Assembly (NCBI RefSeq): GCF_011440305.1
Contig: NZ_JAAOIW010000021.1
Coordinates: 46,901-110,900 of the forward strand
Reading direction: 5' to 3'
Source: Paenibacillus agricola
GTDB lineage: Bacteria > Bacillota > Bacilli > Paenibacillales > NBRC-103111
DNA: 64,000 nt
Shown here piece after piece: positions 36,985 to 45,730 of this stretch (within the stretch, counting starts at the first letter, position 1; each line of letters begins with the position of its first letter). Made by a program: the position numbers and the translations under genes. The notes under the pieces were generated by a model. It was not told the origin of the DNA and made no database searches. It worked only from the letters and a program-made list of their open reading frames with translations.

Positions 36985-37164
36985 ATGTGGTTTTTGAATA
37001 AAGAAACAGGATTAACATGGGATGTATCCGAACCAGGACTCATTAAGCGATTGGAGAAAAATGAACATTACGAACAAGTGACTGAACCCATCAAGGTACA
37101 AATTGAACAACCGGTTTTGGAGAATAAGAATACAAAACGCAGCGGAAAAGAGGTAACCCAATGA
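36985..37164 (+). CDS. Small head-module protein (YqbF-like)
   Basis: A 59-residue protein (MWFLNKETGLTWDVSEPGLI) with GGAGGTG upstream. Similar short genes follow the capsid gene in many Firmicute phages; the role is unknown. Its stop overlaps the next start (ATGA). Confidence 0.65.
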   Translation: MWFLNKETGLTWDVSEPGLIKRLEKNEHYEQVTEPIKVQIEQPVLENKNTKRSGKEVTQ

Positions 37165-37469
37165 GCGCCACATTGGATTTATTCAAGCAGCTGATCGGTG
37201 TCGATGTAACAGATACTTCTAAGGATGATATCCTGAATCATTACCTGAAAAAAGCTAGGAGCAATATCATCGGTTATTGTAACATAGAGAGTCTTCCTAT
37301 TGATTACGATGAGGTTATTGTTGATTATGCGGTTTATCTCTTCAAAAATAAAGACTCGGTGGGTTTGATGCAAAAGCAAGAAGGCGAACGTTCAGCCAGC
37401 TATGAACCAGGTATCCCACAAAGTATTCGGCTGGCTCTTCCACTGCCAAGAATCAAAGTAGGGAATTAG
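37161..37469 (+). CDS. Phage head-tail connector (gp6-like)
   Basis: A 102-residue helical protein (LDLFKQLIGVDVTDTSKDDI; LNHYLKKARSNIIGYCNIES; VDYAVYLFKNKD), the typical pattern of gp6-like head-tail connectors that form a ring under the portal. It starts inside the stop of the previous gene and ends two bases before the next start. Confidence 0.8.
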   Translation: MSATLDLFKQLIGVDVTDTSKDDILNHYLKKARSNIIGYCNIESLPIDYDEVIVDYAVYLFKNKDSVGLMQKQEGERSASYEPGIPQSIRLALPLPRIKVGN

Positions 37470-37471
37470 TC

Positions 37472-37747
37472 ATGTTCAATGATACGAAATTGGAGATTTT
37501 AGACTCTGTTAATTTGACGATTATAAAATCGATATATGCTGATGTTCAGCCATACATAAAAAACTATACATATGAAGATGATATTTCGCTGGAAGTTACG
37601 CATCGAGCATTTTGTGATCAATACTCTGGGCTGGAACTATGCCGATATTTACGGATTGACCATCAAATTTACATCATCTTGGATTTGAAGGAATGGAGCG
37701 ACCATATAGAGCTATATCTGTATCGTTGTAAGCCGGATTTTGCATAG
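37472..37747 (+). CDS. Putative head-completion (stopper) protein
   Basis: A 91-residue protein rich in beta strands (DVQPYIKNYTYEDDISLEVT; DHQIYIILDLKEWSDHIELY). By position (directly after the connector) and size it could be the head-closure protein that seals the packaged head; similarity is not strong. It starts two bases after the connector stop. Confidence 0.6.
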   Translation: MFNDTKLEILDSVNLTIIKSIYADVQPYIKNYTYEDDISLEVTHRAFCDQYSGLELCRYLRIDHQIYIILDLKEWSDHIELYLYRCKPDFA

Positions 37748-37759
37748 GAGGGAGCGATA

Positions 37760-38911
37760 ATGGTACGAAGTATAGAAACGATGATGGACTTCTTCCTTCG
37801 GGAGAAGGGTGAACTTATACATATAAACGGTGTGCAACAGCTTGCACTTATTCGGGATGCTGTTAATAAAATTCAAGCAGTAGATGAAAAGATAATTCGC
37901 GCAGCAACTCCCATACAAACAGGCGACTGTGTTGATTACCGAGATGAACATTATCTGATTACAAGTGAAATTGACCATAACGGACAATCGTATCGCAGCA
38001 GAATACGAAAGTGCAACTTCAATATTGCCTTTAACTGGAACGGAAATGTGAAATGGTTTGATGCGATTGTAGAGGGTAAAAGCTTTTCTATTGATACAGG
38101 TAGTGTAATCTCATTTCCCGATGGCAAAATTCAAATGTATCTCCAAGACAATGCGGATACGAGAGCGATTATGCTGAGCCAACGGTTCTATAATACCCAC
38201 CAGCCATTTAAAGTAGAGGGCATTGACCGAACCATTAATGGAATCATCAAATTGAGCTGTGCTTTAGTTTTCATCTCGACCTCTGATGATGATGTGGAAA
38301 ACAACATTGCTGACCGTTGGAAATATGAAGTCGTTCATACATACGCATTAACCATAGATAATGGAACTGAAGCCAATGTGATGTCTCATGATATTTTACA
38401 ATTGAACTGTACAGTTACGGATGATGGCGATCCTATATCCAATCCATCCATGACTTTTTCATCAAGCGACCCAAATATTGTTAGCGTAGATAACCAAGGT
38501 AAGGTGATGGGGATTGAAGCTGGAGAAGCCACAATTACCGCGAAGCTAACCTATCATCCCAATGTTCAGGGTGCTATTGAGATTAAAACTGTTGAAACGA
38601 TGACTCATACATACACCATATCCTTAACAGGCAATCCAACTATTAAAATTGGACAAAGTTCATCTTACACCAGCCACATTTATGATAATGGAACTGAAGT
38701 ATTCGACCAGTCTGTTCAATGGAGTTTGCGAAACCAAGATAACTCGACTCCGATTATGGGAAGCATCACAGCCAGTACAGGAAACAGTGCAACGGTGAAG
38801 GGTGGCAGCAGTAGTGGATATATCAACAAATACATCGTATTGACTGCCGTGCTTACGAGCGATCCTACGATTACATTAGAGAAGACGATTCAGCTCAAAA
38901 GTCTATTTTAA
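37760..38911 (+). CDS. Structural protein with Big_2-type Ig-like domain
   Basis: A 383-residue protein. Residues 1-195 are unrecognised (FFLREKGELIHINGVQQLAL; QTGDCVDYRDEHYLIT). Residues 205-380 hold Ig-like repeats with a Big_2 signature (SSSDPNIVSVDNQGKVMGIE then AGEATITA). Such domains decorate phage heads or tails and help adsorption. GGAGGG precedes ATG. It is the last structural gene; a terminator and then the recombinase follow, with no tail genes between. Confidence 0.7.
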   Translation: MVRSIETMMDFFLREKGELIHINGVQQLALIRDAVNKIQAVDEKIIRAATPIQTGDCVDYRDEHYLITSEIDHNGQSYRSRIRKCNFNIAFNWNGNVKWFDAIVEGKSFSIDTGSVISFPDGKIQMYLQDNADTRAIMLSQRFYNTHQPFKVEGIDRTINGIIKLSCALVFISTSDDDVENNIADRWKYEVVHTYALTIDNGTEANVMSHDILQLNCTVTDDGDPISNPSMTFSSSDPNIVSVDNQGKVMGIEAGEATITAKLTYHPNVQGAIEIKTVETMTHTYTISLTGNPTIKIGQSSSYTSHIYDNGTEVFDQSVQWSLRNQDNSTPIMGSITASTGNSATVKGGSSSGYINKYIVLTAVLTSDPTITLEKTIQLKSLF

Positions 38912-38925
38912 CATTCATACATATC

Positions 38926-38958
38926 GGCTTGCCCACTCGGGTAGGCCATTTTTTATTT
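38926..38958 (+). terminator. Terminator of the head-gene cluster
   Basis: GGCTTGCCC / GGGTAGGCC form a 9-bp stem with two wobble pairs and a tetraloop, followed by six T residues. Confidence 0.8.
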
Positions 38959-38980
38959 TAATTAAAAGGAGCCTATACAT

Positions 38981-39109
38981 ATGAAGAAATCTATCGACTA
39001 CTTGCTCAGCGTGAGCCTATTAAAGCAACTGAAATCACAAAATTTAATCACCGATGAAGAGTTTGCTGAGATCGATTTGTTAAATAAAAAGTCCTTCAAA
39101 AGCCTGTAA
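38981..39109 (+). CDS. SHOCT-like small protein before the recombinase
   Basis: A 42-residue protein, IDYLLSVSLLKQLKSQNLIT then DEEFAEIDLLNKKSF. Such short helical proteins often precede large serine recombinases in Firmicute elements. AAAAGGAG lies before ATG. Too short for firm assignment. Confidence 0.65.
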   Translation: MKKSIDYLLSVSLLKQLKSQNLITDEEFAEIDLLNKKSFKSL

Positions 39110-39191
39110 AATGTGCAGAAATGGACTTGATGATGTGCAGAAGTAATCGTAACATGTGACAGTAAAAGGAATATATCTGAGGGGGAATTAT

Positions 39192-40808
39192 ATGAGTAAA
39201 GTATTTAAGAAGGTTGTAGTTGTACCAGTAAAATCGCTAGAGTTAGTCGATGGCATTCAGCAGATACAGAAGAAACGTGTGGCTGCTTATTGTCGGGTAA
39301 GCACGGAGCAATTGGAGCAAAAAGAGAGTTACGAGAACCAACTTCAACATTATACAAGGTACATTCAAAGTAATACGGATTGGGACTATGTAGATATCTA
39401 CGCGGACGAGGGAATTTCGGGAACGGGAACCAAGCATCGAACTGATTTTAACCGCATGATACATGATGCACGAAACGGCAGGATGGATTTGATCCTTGTG
39501 AAAAGTATATCTCGATTCGCGAGAAACACATTGGACTTACTGAAATATGTAAGGGAACTGAGGAGCCTTGGAATTGCAGTATTATTCGAAAAAGAGAACA
39601 TCAACACGCTCGAATCCTCTGGTGAAGTATTCCTAACCATCTTCAGCTCAATTGCCCAAGATGAAAGCAGGAATATATCCGAGAACTCTAAATGGGGCAT
39701 TCAAAAAGGATTTGCAAACGGAAAAGTACATTGTAATACAACACGCTTTCTTGGCTACGATAAGGATAAGGAAGGTGAACTGGTCATCAACGAAAAGGAA
39801 GCCGAATTAGTACGCCGGATTTATGAGGAGTATCTGGAGGGTAAAAGTTATCAGGCGATTGCTATTGGATTAATGAAGGACGAGATCCAAACTGTAACAG
39901 GAAATGTGAAATGGTGGGATTCAACCATTACTATCATACTAACAAATGAGAAATACTACGGAGCCTTACTTCAGCAAAAGACCATCACCGTTGATTTTCT
40001 AAGCCATAAGCGAGTTAAGAACCATGGTCAGGAACAGAAATACTTGATTGAGGATAACCATGAGCCGATCATACCCAAAGAGATGTTCGAACTGGTTCAA
40101 AAGGAAAAAGAGCGCCGCGCATACCTCAAGGGGAACATCATGGGAGATCGAAAGAAATACTCCAGTAAATATCCATTCAGTGGCAAAGTATTCTGTGGTT
40201 GTTGTAAAGCTAATTTTAAACGCCGGACATGGAACAGCAATAATCTATCCAAGAAAGTCGTATGGCAATGCCGTACATATGTTAATGAAGGGAAAGAGGC
40301 TTGCGATGCCAAAGCAGTCGATGAATATGTGTTGCAGGATGCCTTTGTACGAGTATTCAATAGGATGCATGAAAACAAGGATGGATTTATTCAAACATTG
40401 AATATGAATATTGAGGTTATACTCTCCAAGCGAGAAGGACATGAGACTCTGATAAAAGTCGAGCAAAACATTGAACAATTAAAAGCGGATCTCAAGGGAT
40501 TGGTCAATCTGAAGCTTCGGGACAACATTCACGAGACCGTGTACAATGAGGAAAACGCCAGAATCTCCTCCGAGTTGGATAAGCTCCGGCAGAAGAAAAT
40601 AATGCTTGAGAAAGATATGGATCAAAAAGCTCAAATCAAGAGCCGAGTAAAGGAAATTATACAAGTCATGAATTCGCGGCAGGATTTACTTGAACAATTT
40701 GACGATGAACTATTTAACGCGTTGGTAGAGAAGATAACCATTCTCTCGCCAACGCGTTATTTATTTACCTTGAAAAGTGGGCTGGAGATTGAAGAGTTCG
40801 AGGAGTAA
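39192..40808 (+). CDS. Large serine recombinase (integrase of the element)
   Basis: A 538-residue recombinase. The N-terminal resolvase domain shows the catalytic serine S37 (AAYCRVSTEQ) and conserved SISRFARNTLDLL. Then come the recombinase domain (TILTNEKYYGALLQQKTITV-type segment), a zinc ribbon (FCGCCKANF ... WQCRTYVNEGKEACDAK) and a coiled coil. It would integrate and excise the element. The ATG at 39192 follows GGGGG. A decayed copy of its middle part lies at 63578-63690, next to the second 259-bp repeat. Confidence 0.92.
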   Translation: MSKVFKKVVVVPVKSLELVDGIQQIQKKRVAAYCRVSTEQLEQKESYENQLQHYTRYIQSNTDWDYVDIYADEGISGTGTKHRTDFNRMIHDARNGRMDLILVKSISRFARNTLDLLKYVRELRSLGIAVLFEKENINTLESSGEVFLTIFSSIAQDESRNISENSKWGIQKGFANGKVHCNTTRFLGYDKDKEGELVINEKEAELVRRIYEEYLEGKSYQAIAIGLMKDEIQTVTGNVKWWDSTITIILTNEKYYGALLQQKTITVDFLSHKRVKNHGQEQKYLIEDNHEPIIPKEMFELVQKEKERRAYLKGNIMGDRKKYSSKYPFSGKVFCGCCKANFKRRTWNSNNLSKKVVWQCRTYVNEGKEACDAKAVDEYVLQDAFVRVFNRMHENKDGFIQTLNMNIEVILSKREGHETLIKVEQNIEQLKADLKGLVNLKLRDNIHETVYNEENARISSELDKLRQKKIMLEKDMDQKAQIKSRVKEIIQVMNSRQDLLEQFDDELFNALVEKITILSPTRYLFTLKSGLEIEEFEE

Positions 40809-40873
40809 ATTCTAGCCTGTATTAAAAATAGATGATTAGGCAGATGGCATGGTAAGTCCATGCTGTTTGATCG

Positions 40874-41173
40874 TTAACACTCCAGCCGATTCTCCTTCAA
40901 AAAGAGCTTGATCTCATTGACCATCCCCATACCATCCTTAACCCCACGTAGATATAACCATTCCTTTTCAGCTGATTGCTGATAGTGAACCGCATCTTCC
41001 CATTCCAATAAAATCCCTTGAGCAGACTCATCCACCTGGCTTTTCAAATCCGTTAATAACTTTGATGATTTCTCGATCCATGGAGCAATGTGTTCTTGCT
41101 GTTCGACAGTGAGAGATAACTCATCGAACCTCTTATGCAAACCTTCCACTAGCCATTCTGGCCAATCTTCCAT
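40874..41173 (-). CDS. Hypothetical protein convergent with the recombinase
   Basis: A 99-residue helical protein (MEDWPEWLVEGLHKRFDELS; EWEDAVHYQQSAEKEWLYLR). AAGGGG lies before ATG on the minus strand. Genes like this commonly follow serine recombinases in Paenibacillus-type elements, from recall. Function unknown. Confidence 0.65.
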   Translation of the reverse strand: MEDWPEWLVEGLHKRFDELSLTVEQQEHIAPWIEKSSKLLTDLKSQVDESAQGILLEWEDAVHYQQSAEKEWLYLRGVKDGMGMVNEIKLFLKENRLEC

Positions 41174-41478
41174 AGTGCTAATCCCCTTCCCGTTGTTTGA
41201 GTGTGTGTATGTTAACTCTGATGGGAAGGGATGGCAAGTTGTGTTGTTCCCACATATCTAACGTTTTTGAAGGTTAAAATGTAGAACTGGATGATTAAAT
41301 ATTACCAGAACATTAACATATCGACTTTTGAAAACAATAAATCGTATCTTTTATTACATTATTCAGCAAAGACAGATGTAAAGAAAGACTATACACCAAA
41401 AAGAAAAAAACAATATGAGAGTACTGTAATTTTGTGGTAAACTAGATTATTATATCTGATTCTTGGAGGTTAATGTAG
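41174..41478. other. Divergent promoter region
   Basis: About 300 bp of AT-rich DNA between two divergent genes. No ORF or strong repeat was seen. Near 41430-41455 it reads TGTGGTAAACTAGATTATTA, which may contain a promoter for the KAP-type gene, but the match is loose. Confidence 0.3.
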
Positions 41479-43116
41479 ATGAATCAAGTAGAATTGTGTG
41501 AAATCCTAAAAGACAAATACCAATCAAATAAGGAAAACACTAGAATATTCTTGAATGGAGAGTGGGGAATAGGTAAATCACATACTTGGAAACTATTCAC
41601 GGATTATCAAGAAAGCTTAGGTGATAATAAATTAAAACTAATATATATTTCCCTATTTGGAATTGACACTATTGATCACTTAAACAGAAAATTAAAAATT
41701 TCTTATCTTTCTGCACTGGATAGCAAAGCATCTAATTTTACCTGGCTAGAAAATACAAAATCGGGTAAAATCTTAAGCCAATTTTCGAGTAATTTATTGA
41801 AAAAATATACTGGTGGGACAGTAGATATTATATCAGTACTTGAACCAGAATGGAACAATACATTTGTCGTTTGTTTTGATGATTTAGAAAGAAAATCAGA
41901 TAAGATAAAATTAAATGATCTTATGGGAACTATCGAACAGATAGGAATTCACGCAAATATCTTATTAATCGGCTGTGAAGAAAAACTTGGAATTGATGAA
42001 AGAAGTAAATTTAAAAACGAGAAAGAAAAAATAATAGATTATGAATATCATCTTAATAAGATATCTGAACAAACGAAAAAGGATCAAGTTTCTGTTCTAG
42101 ATAAACTATCTATTGAAGAGCAGCAAGTCTTAATCGATTTTTTTGATAAACATGGCGGAAATAACTTAAGAACACTTAAAAAAATTATTAGACTTATAGG
42201 TGAACTGCTTCATAAAACTAAACTAAATAAAGATTTAATTGAATTATGTGCGGCAGTTGTTGTTAGTAATTACAAATCAAGCCATGAAGAAAAAGAAACT
42301 AAAAAAACCTCCGATGATCCAAGTTATGTGCATTTACTGAAGAGCAATTTATATAACCTACCTTTTGGGGTGTCATCTCTTTGGATACAAATCGAACAAT
42401 ATTTAAAATATAATAACATTAATATCAATTTAATTGAGTCTTATATGAACCCAATCTATGAACCATCAAAATTACTGATGGATGGTATTATACATTATGA
42501 TTTTTATGATGTCCCAACTTTAGAAGCAAACATAGAAAAACTAATGAACAAATTAATTAGGAACGAAGTAAACTATTTTCTGTCAGTAGAACAGGTTATA
42601 GGTTTTGTAGCTTGGGTAAAATTTTTGTCTCTTGAATTTAATCTTTCTATAAATATTGATGGAATAGATGGGTATGCGCATGAAATTATTTCCCAATTAA
42701 TTCACAAAGAAGATAAAATGCTGATGTTTAGGTTAAAACATGATGGTTTTTATGTGAGAAGTGAATTCAAATTATTAATATCTGACTTAATAAATAAAAC
42801 CAATATATTAATTAACAAAAACAATGCAGATCTAGAAAACTTAAAATTTAAAGATTCATTTGTAAGCGGTTCTTATGACTCTTGTTTGAAGATACTCTCT
42901 ATATACCCTCATTTTGCAATAGATAATGCATATATCTTCGATGATCTTATTGATAATTGCAATATTTACTATTACTCGTTTCTGGATGAACTAATACGAA
43001 ATATTTCTAATCTACGTTTGAAAAGGCGGGTAAAGGTTATATTACTGAAAATGCATAAAAATGAAATGGATTCTATTAAGAAAAGGCGAATAAAAAATCT
43101 GATAAATTTAACTTAA
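41479..43116 (+). CDS. KAP-type P-loop NTPase (copy 2, intact)
   Basis: A 545-residue P-loop protein. Walker A is FLNGEWGIGKSHTWK (K33) and Walker B FVVCFDDLERKSDK. Next comes GIHANILLIGCEEKL (sensor region) and a long helical C-terminal part. It is a paralogue of the broken gene at 25573 (shared GxWGIGKS, YISLFG, CFDDLER and NLRTL motifs). KAP NTPases are often membrane-linked and appear in phage-exclusion loci, so a defence role is plausible. A GGAGG site precedes ATG. It lies outside the recombinase, near the repeat end of the element. Confidence 0.75.
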   Translation: MNQVELCEILKDKYQSNKENTRIFLNGEWGIGKSHTWKLFTDYQESLGDNKLKLIYISLFGIDTIDHLNRKLKISYLSALDSKASNFTWLENTKSGKILSQFSSNLLKKYTGGTVDIISVLEPEWNNTFVVCFDDLERKSDKIKLNDLMGTIEQIGIHANILLIGCEEKLGIDERSKFKNEKEKIIDYEYHLNKISEQTKKDQVSVLDKLSIEEQQVLIDFFDKHGGNNLRTLKKIIRLIGELLHKTKLNKDLIELCAAVVVSNYKSSHEEKETKKTSDDPSYVHLLKSNLYNLPFGVSSLWIQIEQYLKYNNININLIESYMNPIYEPSKLLMDGIIHYDFYDVPTLEANIEKLMNKLIRNEVNYFLSVEQVIGFVAWVKFLSLEFNLSINIDGIDGYAHEIISQLIHKEDKMLMFRLKHDGFYVRSEFKLLISDLINKTNILINKNNADLENLKFKDSFVSGSYDSCLKILSIYPHFAIDNAYIFDDLIDNCNIYYYSFLDELIRNISNLRLKRRVKVILLKMHKNEMDSIKKRRIKNLINLT

Positions 43117-43193
43117 TCTAATCAAGAATGGTACGCCTATGAATCATTAAAATAATTGTTTTATTTTGAAATTGTTTAGTAATTCAGCTTACA

Positions 43194-43205
43194 ATTGTAT
43201 ACAAT
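43194..43205. promoter_or_regulatory. Perfect 12-bp palindrome ATTGTATACAAT
   Basis: The palindrome lies 36 bp upstream of the start of the small gene at 43242 and may be an operator. It is a short site and could be chance in AT-rich DNA. Confidence 0.3.
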
Positions 43206-43241
43206 AGTTAGTATTATATGGATACGTCGGAGGCAGCAATA

Positions 43242-43541
43242 ATGAATTCTTTTCAAAAATTTTTCGGGATAATAATAGTTATATTTATGGTGTTATCATA
43301 CATTAATGTGCCTAGCCAATCCGATTATGTAACTTGGCTCAAAGGAGAGTTTAATAACAAATCAGGAAATAATATATTTGTAGCTTTAGGTTTAAATTTA
43401 TTTGAAAAACAGATTAATGAACGAACAGTTTGTACAAATTACATATTATTAATGTATTGTAAGACGAACATGGGAAGTGGAAAATCCGTTTCGGCTGTTG
43501 GATATATGAAAAAGTTTTACTATGATGATTCAATGAAGTAA
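43242..43541 (+). CDS. DUF4359-like membrane-anchored small protein
   Basis: A 99-residue protein with one N-terminal membrane helix (FGIIIVIFMVLSYINVPSQS) followed by a short outside domain (SDYVTWLKGEFNNKSG; VCTNYILLMYC, two Cys that may pair). It recalls DUF4359. The ATG at 43242 follows GGAGG. Function unknown. Confidence 0.55.
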   Translation: MNSFQKFFGIIIVIFMVLSYINVPSQSDYVTWLKGEFNNKSGNNIFVALGLNLFEKQINERTVCTNYILLMYCKTNMGSGKSVSAVGYMKKFYYDDSMK

Positions 43542-43794
43542 TAATAAATTTTTGGATTTTGGAGTGGATTTATTGGGATCTGTTATACTAAAACAAACAA
43601 CTTCATGTCAGAAATTTATATTTATATTTTTTTCTTATTGTCACACAAGTTTTGATTCCAAAAACTATATAAGAGGTATTGGTGGATTTAATAATTTCTT
43701 TTTATTGAATCTAAAACAGGATTTTGATACATGGATATATTTACTTACGATATAAGATTCTGTTAAATGGTAGTATAGTATCATGTGAAGAAAA

Positions 43795-43914
43795 ATGTTC
43801 GTTTCCCCAATGTTATTACAATACAGCAAAGATAACCTCCCATATAATAGCCCTAACCATGTAGCAGAGTTAAAGCTAGATGGTTTTCGTTCTATAGTCT
43901 CCAATATTGGATAG
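43795..43914 (+). pseudogene. ATP-dependent DNA ligase N-terminal remnant
   Basis: A 39-codon frame from ATG reads MFVSPMLLQYSKDN and then HVAELKLDGFRSIVSNIG. This includes the ligase motif I (KLDG, the lysine that carries AMP). The rest of the ligase is missing; the frame stops 60 bp before the 259-bp repeat. It is probably a host gene cut by an earlier integration or deletion event. Confidence 0.65.
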
Positions 43915-44062
43915 CACGGAAAGCCTAACTTTGATCGATGATGGCAAGATCCCATATATCCTTTTCACCGTCTCCACACATGTGGAGTGCTTAATATTGA
44001 TGATTCGTAATCACTAGATGAAATGTGAGAGTATTCGCTCAATAGTATTGTTTATGCTAACT

Positions 44063-44083
44063 GCCCCTTAGCTCAGTTGGTAG
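44063..44083 (+). other. tRNA 5' fragment inside the repeat
   Basis: The bases GCCCCTTAGCTCAGTTGG then TAG match the acceptor 5' strand and D-arm of a bacterial tRNA. The sequence leaves the tRNA pattern after the D-arm, so no functional tRNA is present. Such fragments mark integration into tRNA genes. Confidence 0.7.
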
Positions 44084-44197
44084 TCCGTGGTTGGGTATTT
44101 AACAACACCAAAAGAATTGAATACCAGGGGATCAGAACTATCACGGGGAATTAGCTTAGGTTTTGAGTGAGTGAATAGAGGAGTTGGGGACGAAATG

Positions 44198-44226
44198 GGG
44201 ACGTGAGCTATTCACGTCCCTATTTT
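44198..44226 (+). terminator. Terminator at the end of repeat copy 1
   Basis: GGGACGTGA / TCACGTCCC is a perfect 9-bp stem with a 5-nt loop, followed by a T-rich tract (TATTTT). Confidence 0.85.
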
Positions 44227-44283
44227 AATCGTGATTGAGGCTTGCCGGATACATCTCCATCCGAAATCAGGCTTTTTTATTTT

Positions 44284-44362
44284 AATGTAGGCAAATTAAT
44301 GTCATGCTAAAATGCACTAATCTACCTACATTATTGGATTTTGACATAAAGTCACCTACATT
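44284..44362. repeat. Transposon-end-like repeat array A
   Basis: Three related 20-bp units end in CCTACATT: one inverted (44284-44307) and two direct (ending 44332 and 44362, 30 bp apart). A typical unit is GACATAAAGTCACCTACATT. The layout equals arrays B, C and D although the sequence differs, and it resembles binding sites of TnsB/TniA-type transposases at transposon ends. No transposase gene is near. Confidence 0.6.
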
Positions 44363-44735
44363 GTGGCGGTACTTTCGCTAATTGATCCTAACGTCTTCAA
44401 TTCAGTGATTTTTCAAACAGAGAAATAATATAACTAAGTCAAATCATGACAGGGCAGTGGTCCATACAGTACGCGTATCAAAACAAATCATTTGGGCAGA
44501 TCGCATAAGAATAAAATTGATAATTTCAATTATAATCCCGCTTTTTAAGTAATTATCTTTACTGACACTTTCATTACCCTATTATTATAGGGTATTTTCA
44601 TTGTTTATTGTCAGGGATCTTCTCTAATCTGTATTTTTATGACAGGACACCGAATTGAACATTATTTTGATTATTCATCTTTCAGTCAATACCAGCTAAA
44701 TGTTGGATTTGCAACAATTCGATAATATTGATGGT

Positions 44736-44782
44736 TTGTTTAGTTGATAAATCGTTTTATACTAACTTTAACAACAGTTGTT
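44736..44782 (+). promoter_or_regulatory. Promoter with AACAAC-A-GTTGTT operator
   Basis: TTGTTT (44736-44741) and TATACT (44758-44763), 16 bp apart, make a plausible promoter. A 6-bp inverted repeat with one central base (44770-44782) lies just after -10. A GAGGAG site follows at about 44800. It would be repressed by a MarR/HxlR-type dimer. Confidence 0.5.
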
Positions 44783-44811
44783 GTAATCTTAGAAGAATAG
44801 AGGAGATTATT

Positions 44812-44901
44812 ATTAATAAGGTATTATTTATTACAGCAAATGGGGTTGCAATGGCATGTGTAGAGGGGAAAGAAAGAAAGAAACTTTGCATACGGCAGTA
44901 A
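44812..44901 (+). pseudogene. Truncated azoreductase-like gene start
   Basis: After GAGGAG a frame from an ATT codon reads NKVLFITANGVAMACVEG, recalling the first strand of FMN-dependent azoreductases (KVLFITANP). It ends after 29 codons, 36 bp before array B. Probably the rest was lost when array B's element inserted. Weak assignment. Confidence 0.3.
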
Positions 44902-44936
44902 ACCGTTTGACAAATATCATTTTAGGCTAGTGTATA

Positions 44937-45079
44937 GCGACACAAATGTTCCTACATAACTTTAGCAAAAAAGCTTGATAAATCAGGCTTTTATTTTTTT
45001 TATGTAGGAACATTTGTGTCGTGGCAAAACGCACAAAAGTTCCTACATTGTCGTTAAACGACACAAAAGCTCCTACATT
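44937..45079. repeat. Transposon-end-like repeat array B
   Basis: Four units with the core CACAAANGTTCCTACAT: direct at 44937, inverted at 45002-45021, and direct at 45031-45049 and 45060-45079 (30 bp apart). A hairpin (AAGCTTGATAAATCAGGCTT) with a T-run lies between the first two. The array sits between a truncated azoreductase-like start and a truncated WYL gene. Confidence 0.65.
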
Positions 45080-45219
45080 CTGATTGAGTCACTAAAGACA
45101 TCAAATAAACTCGCAGACTACATTGACTATAGACCCTGTAAGTCTTCCTGCTAGATCGGCTATTCCCGGGCATCACAGAGGCAGCTCGGATGCCACGATT
45201 GCGATACCGCTTATCGAAT

Positions 45220-45617
45220 TCCGCTGCGAAGAGAGTAGTGGCTTTCGGGCAGAACGAATTCTACAAATCAAGCGTACTCAAATAACATTTAAGCGACCCG
45301 AAGCTTTTTCGGCCTGTGAATTATTTATGCAAAATCTATTGCCTGATTTAGTAGGCAAGGACGGGTTAATTTCTTTAATTATCGGAGGTAGGCCAGAGGC
45401 ATTGGATGACTTATGCCTGCATTGGTTTTTGGGGCATCATCTGAAAGAGCGGACAGCAAACCAAGCAATCTTTTTACTTGAGGAAAAATCAATTCATATA
45501 TATGTCCCTTATTTTCTCCTATCCTACGGGAAATCCATTCAAGTAATCGAACCACAGAGTTTGAAGGAAAAACTTGTTGCTGTTGCGTCGGAGTTAATGG
45601 AATATTATCAACTTTAA
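45220..45617 (+). pseudogene. WYL-domain regulator, C-terminal remnant
   Basis: The C-terminal 130 residues of a YafY-type regulator remain: FRAERILQIKRTQITFKRPE, LHWFLGHHLKERTANQAIFL and VIEPQSLKEKLVAVASELME. They align with the C-terminal part of the intact regulator at 46844 (FRVDRIARLEPTEARFEKPE). The HTH and most of the WYL domain are gone, upstream of which lies array B. An operator matching that of the intact regulator follows at 45621. Confidence 0.75.
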
Positions 45618-45620
45618 TTG

Positions 45621-45659
45621 CTTCGCTGACAGTAGATGTCAGTGAAGTTGTTTTATAAT
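45621..45659 (+). promoter_or_regulatory. WYL-regulator operator and -10 box for the DJ-1/PfpI gene
   Basis: CTTC-G-CTGACA-N5-TGTCAG-T-GAAG is a 27-bp near-palindrome. TATAAT lies at 45654-45659, 20 bp from its centre. No good -35 is present, so the operator may hold an activator. The same arrangement is seen at 47822. Confidence 0.7.
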
Positions 45660-45730
45660 GATGATAATTATTGATTACCGATGGATAGTTGGTATCACTT
45701 GATGAATTGTAAAATAAGGAGAACTTGCAA

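Larger units (their letters stand above)
43976..44234 (+). repeat. 259-bp direct repeat, copy 1
   Basis: This segment is repeated at 63742-64000 with only three differences in 259 bases. It contains a tRNA 5' fragment (offset 87), a GGTATT/AATACC inverted pair around an AT-rich centre, and a terminator hairpin at its right end. The second copy runs to the window edge, so the repeat may be longer. It may be an attachment site or a duplicated integration scar. Confidence 0.9.

Noticed and set aside
43552..43755. A 67-codon gene after the DUF4359-like gene
   Set aside because: No convincing ribosome binding site or conserved pattern; rich in Phe/Ile as expected from AT-rich noncoding DNA.
44063..44083. 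A complete tRNA gene in the 259-bp repeat
   Set aside because: Only the acceptor 5' strand and D-arm match; the anticodon and T arms and the 3' acceptor strand are missing, so it is a fragment.
44937..45079. CRISPR array (repeated 20-bp units with spacing)
   Set aside because: The units include an inverted copy, gaps are unequal except for one 30-bp phase, there are only four units and no cas genes are near. Transposon ends fit better.
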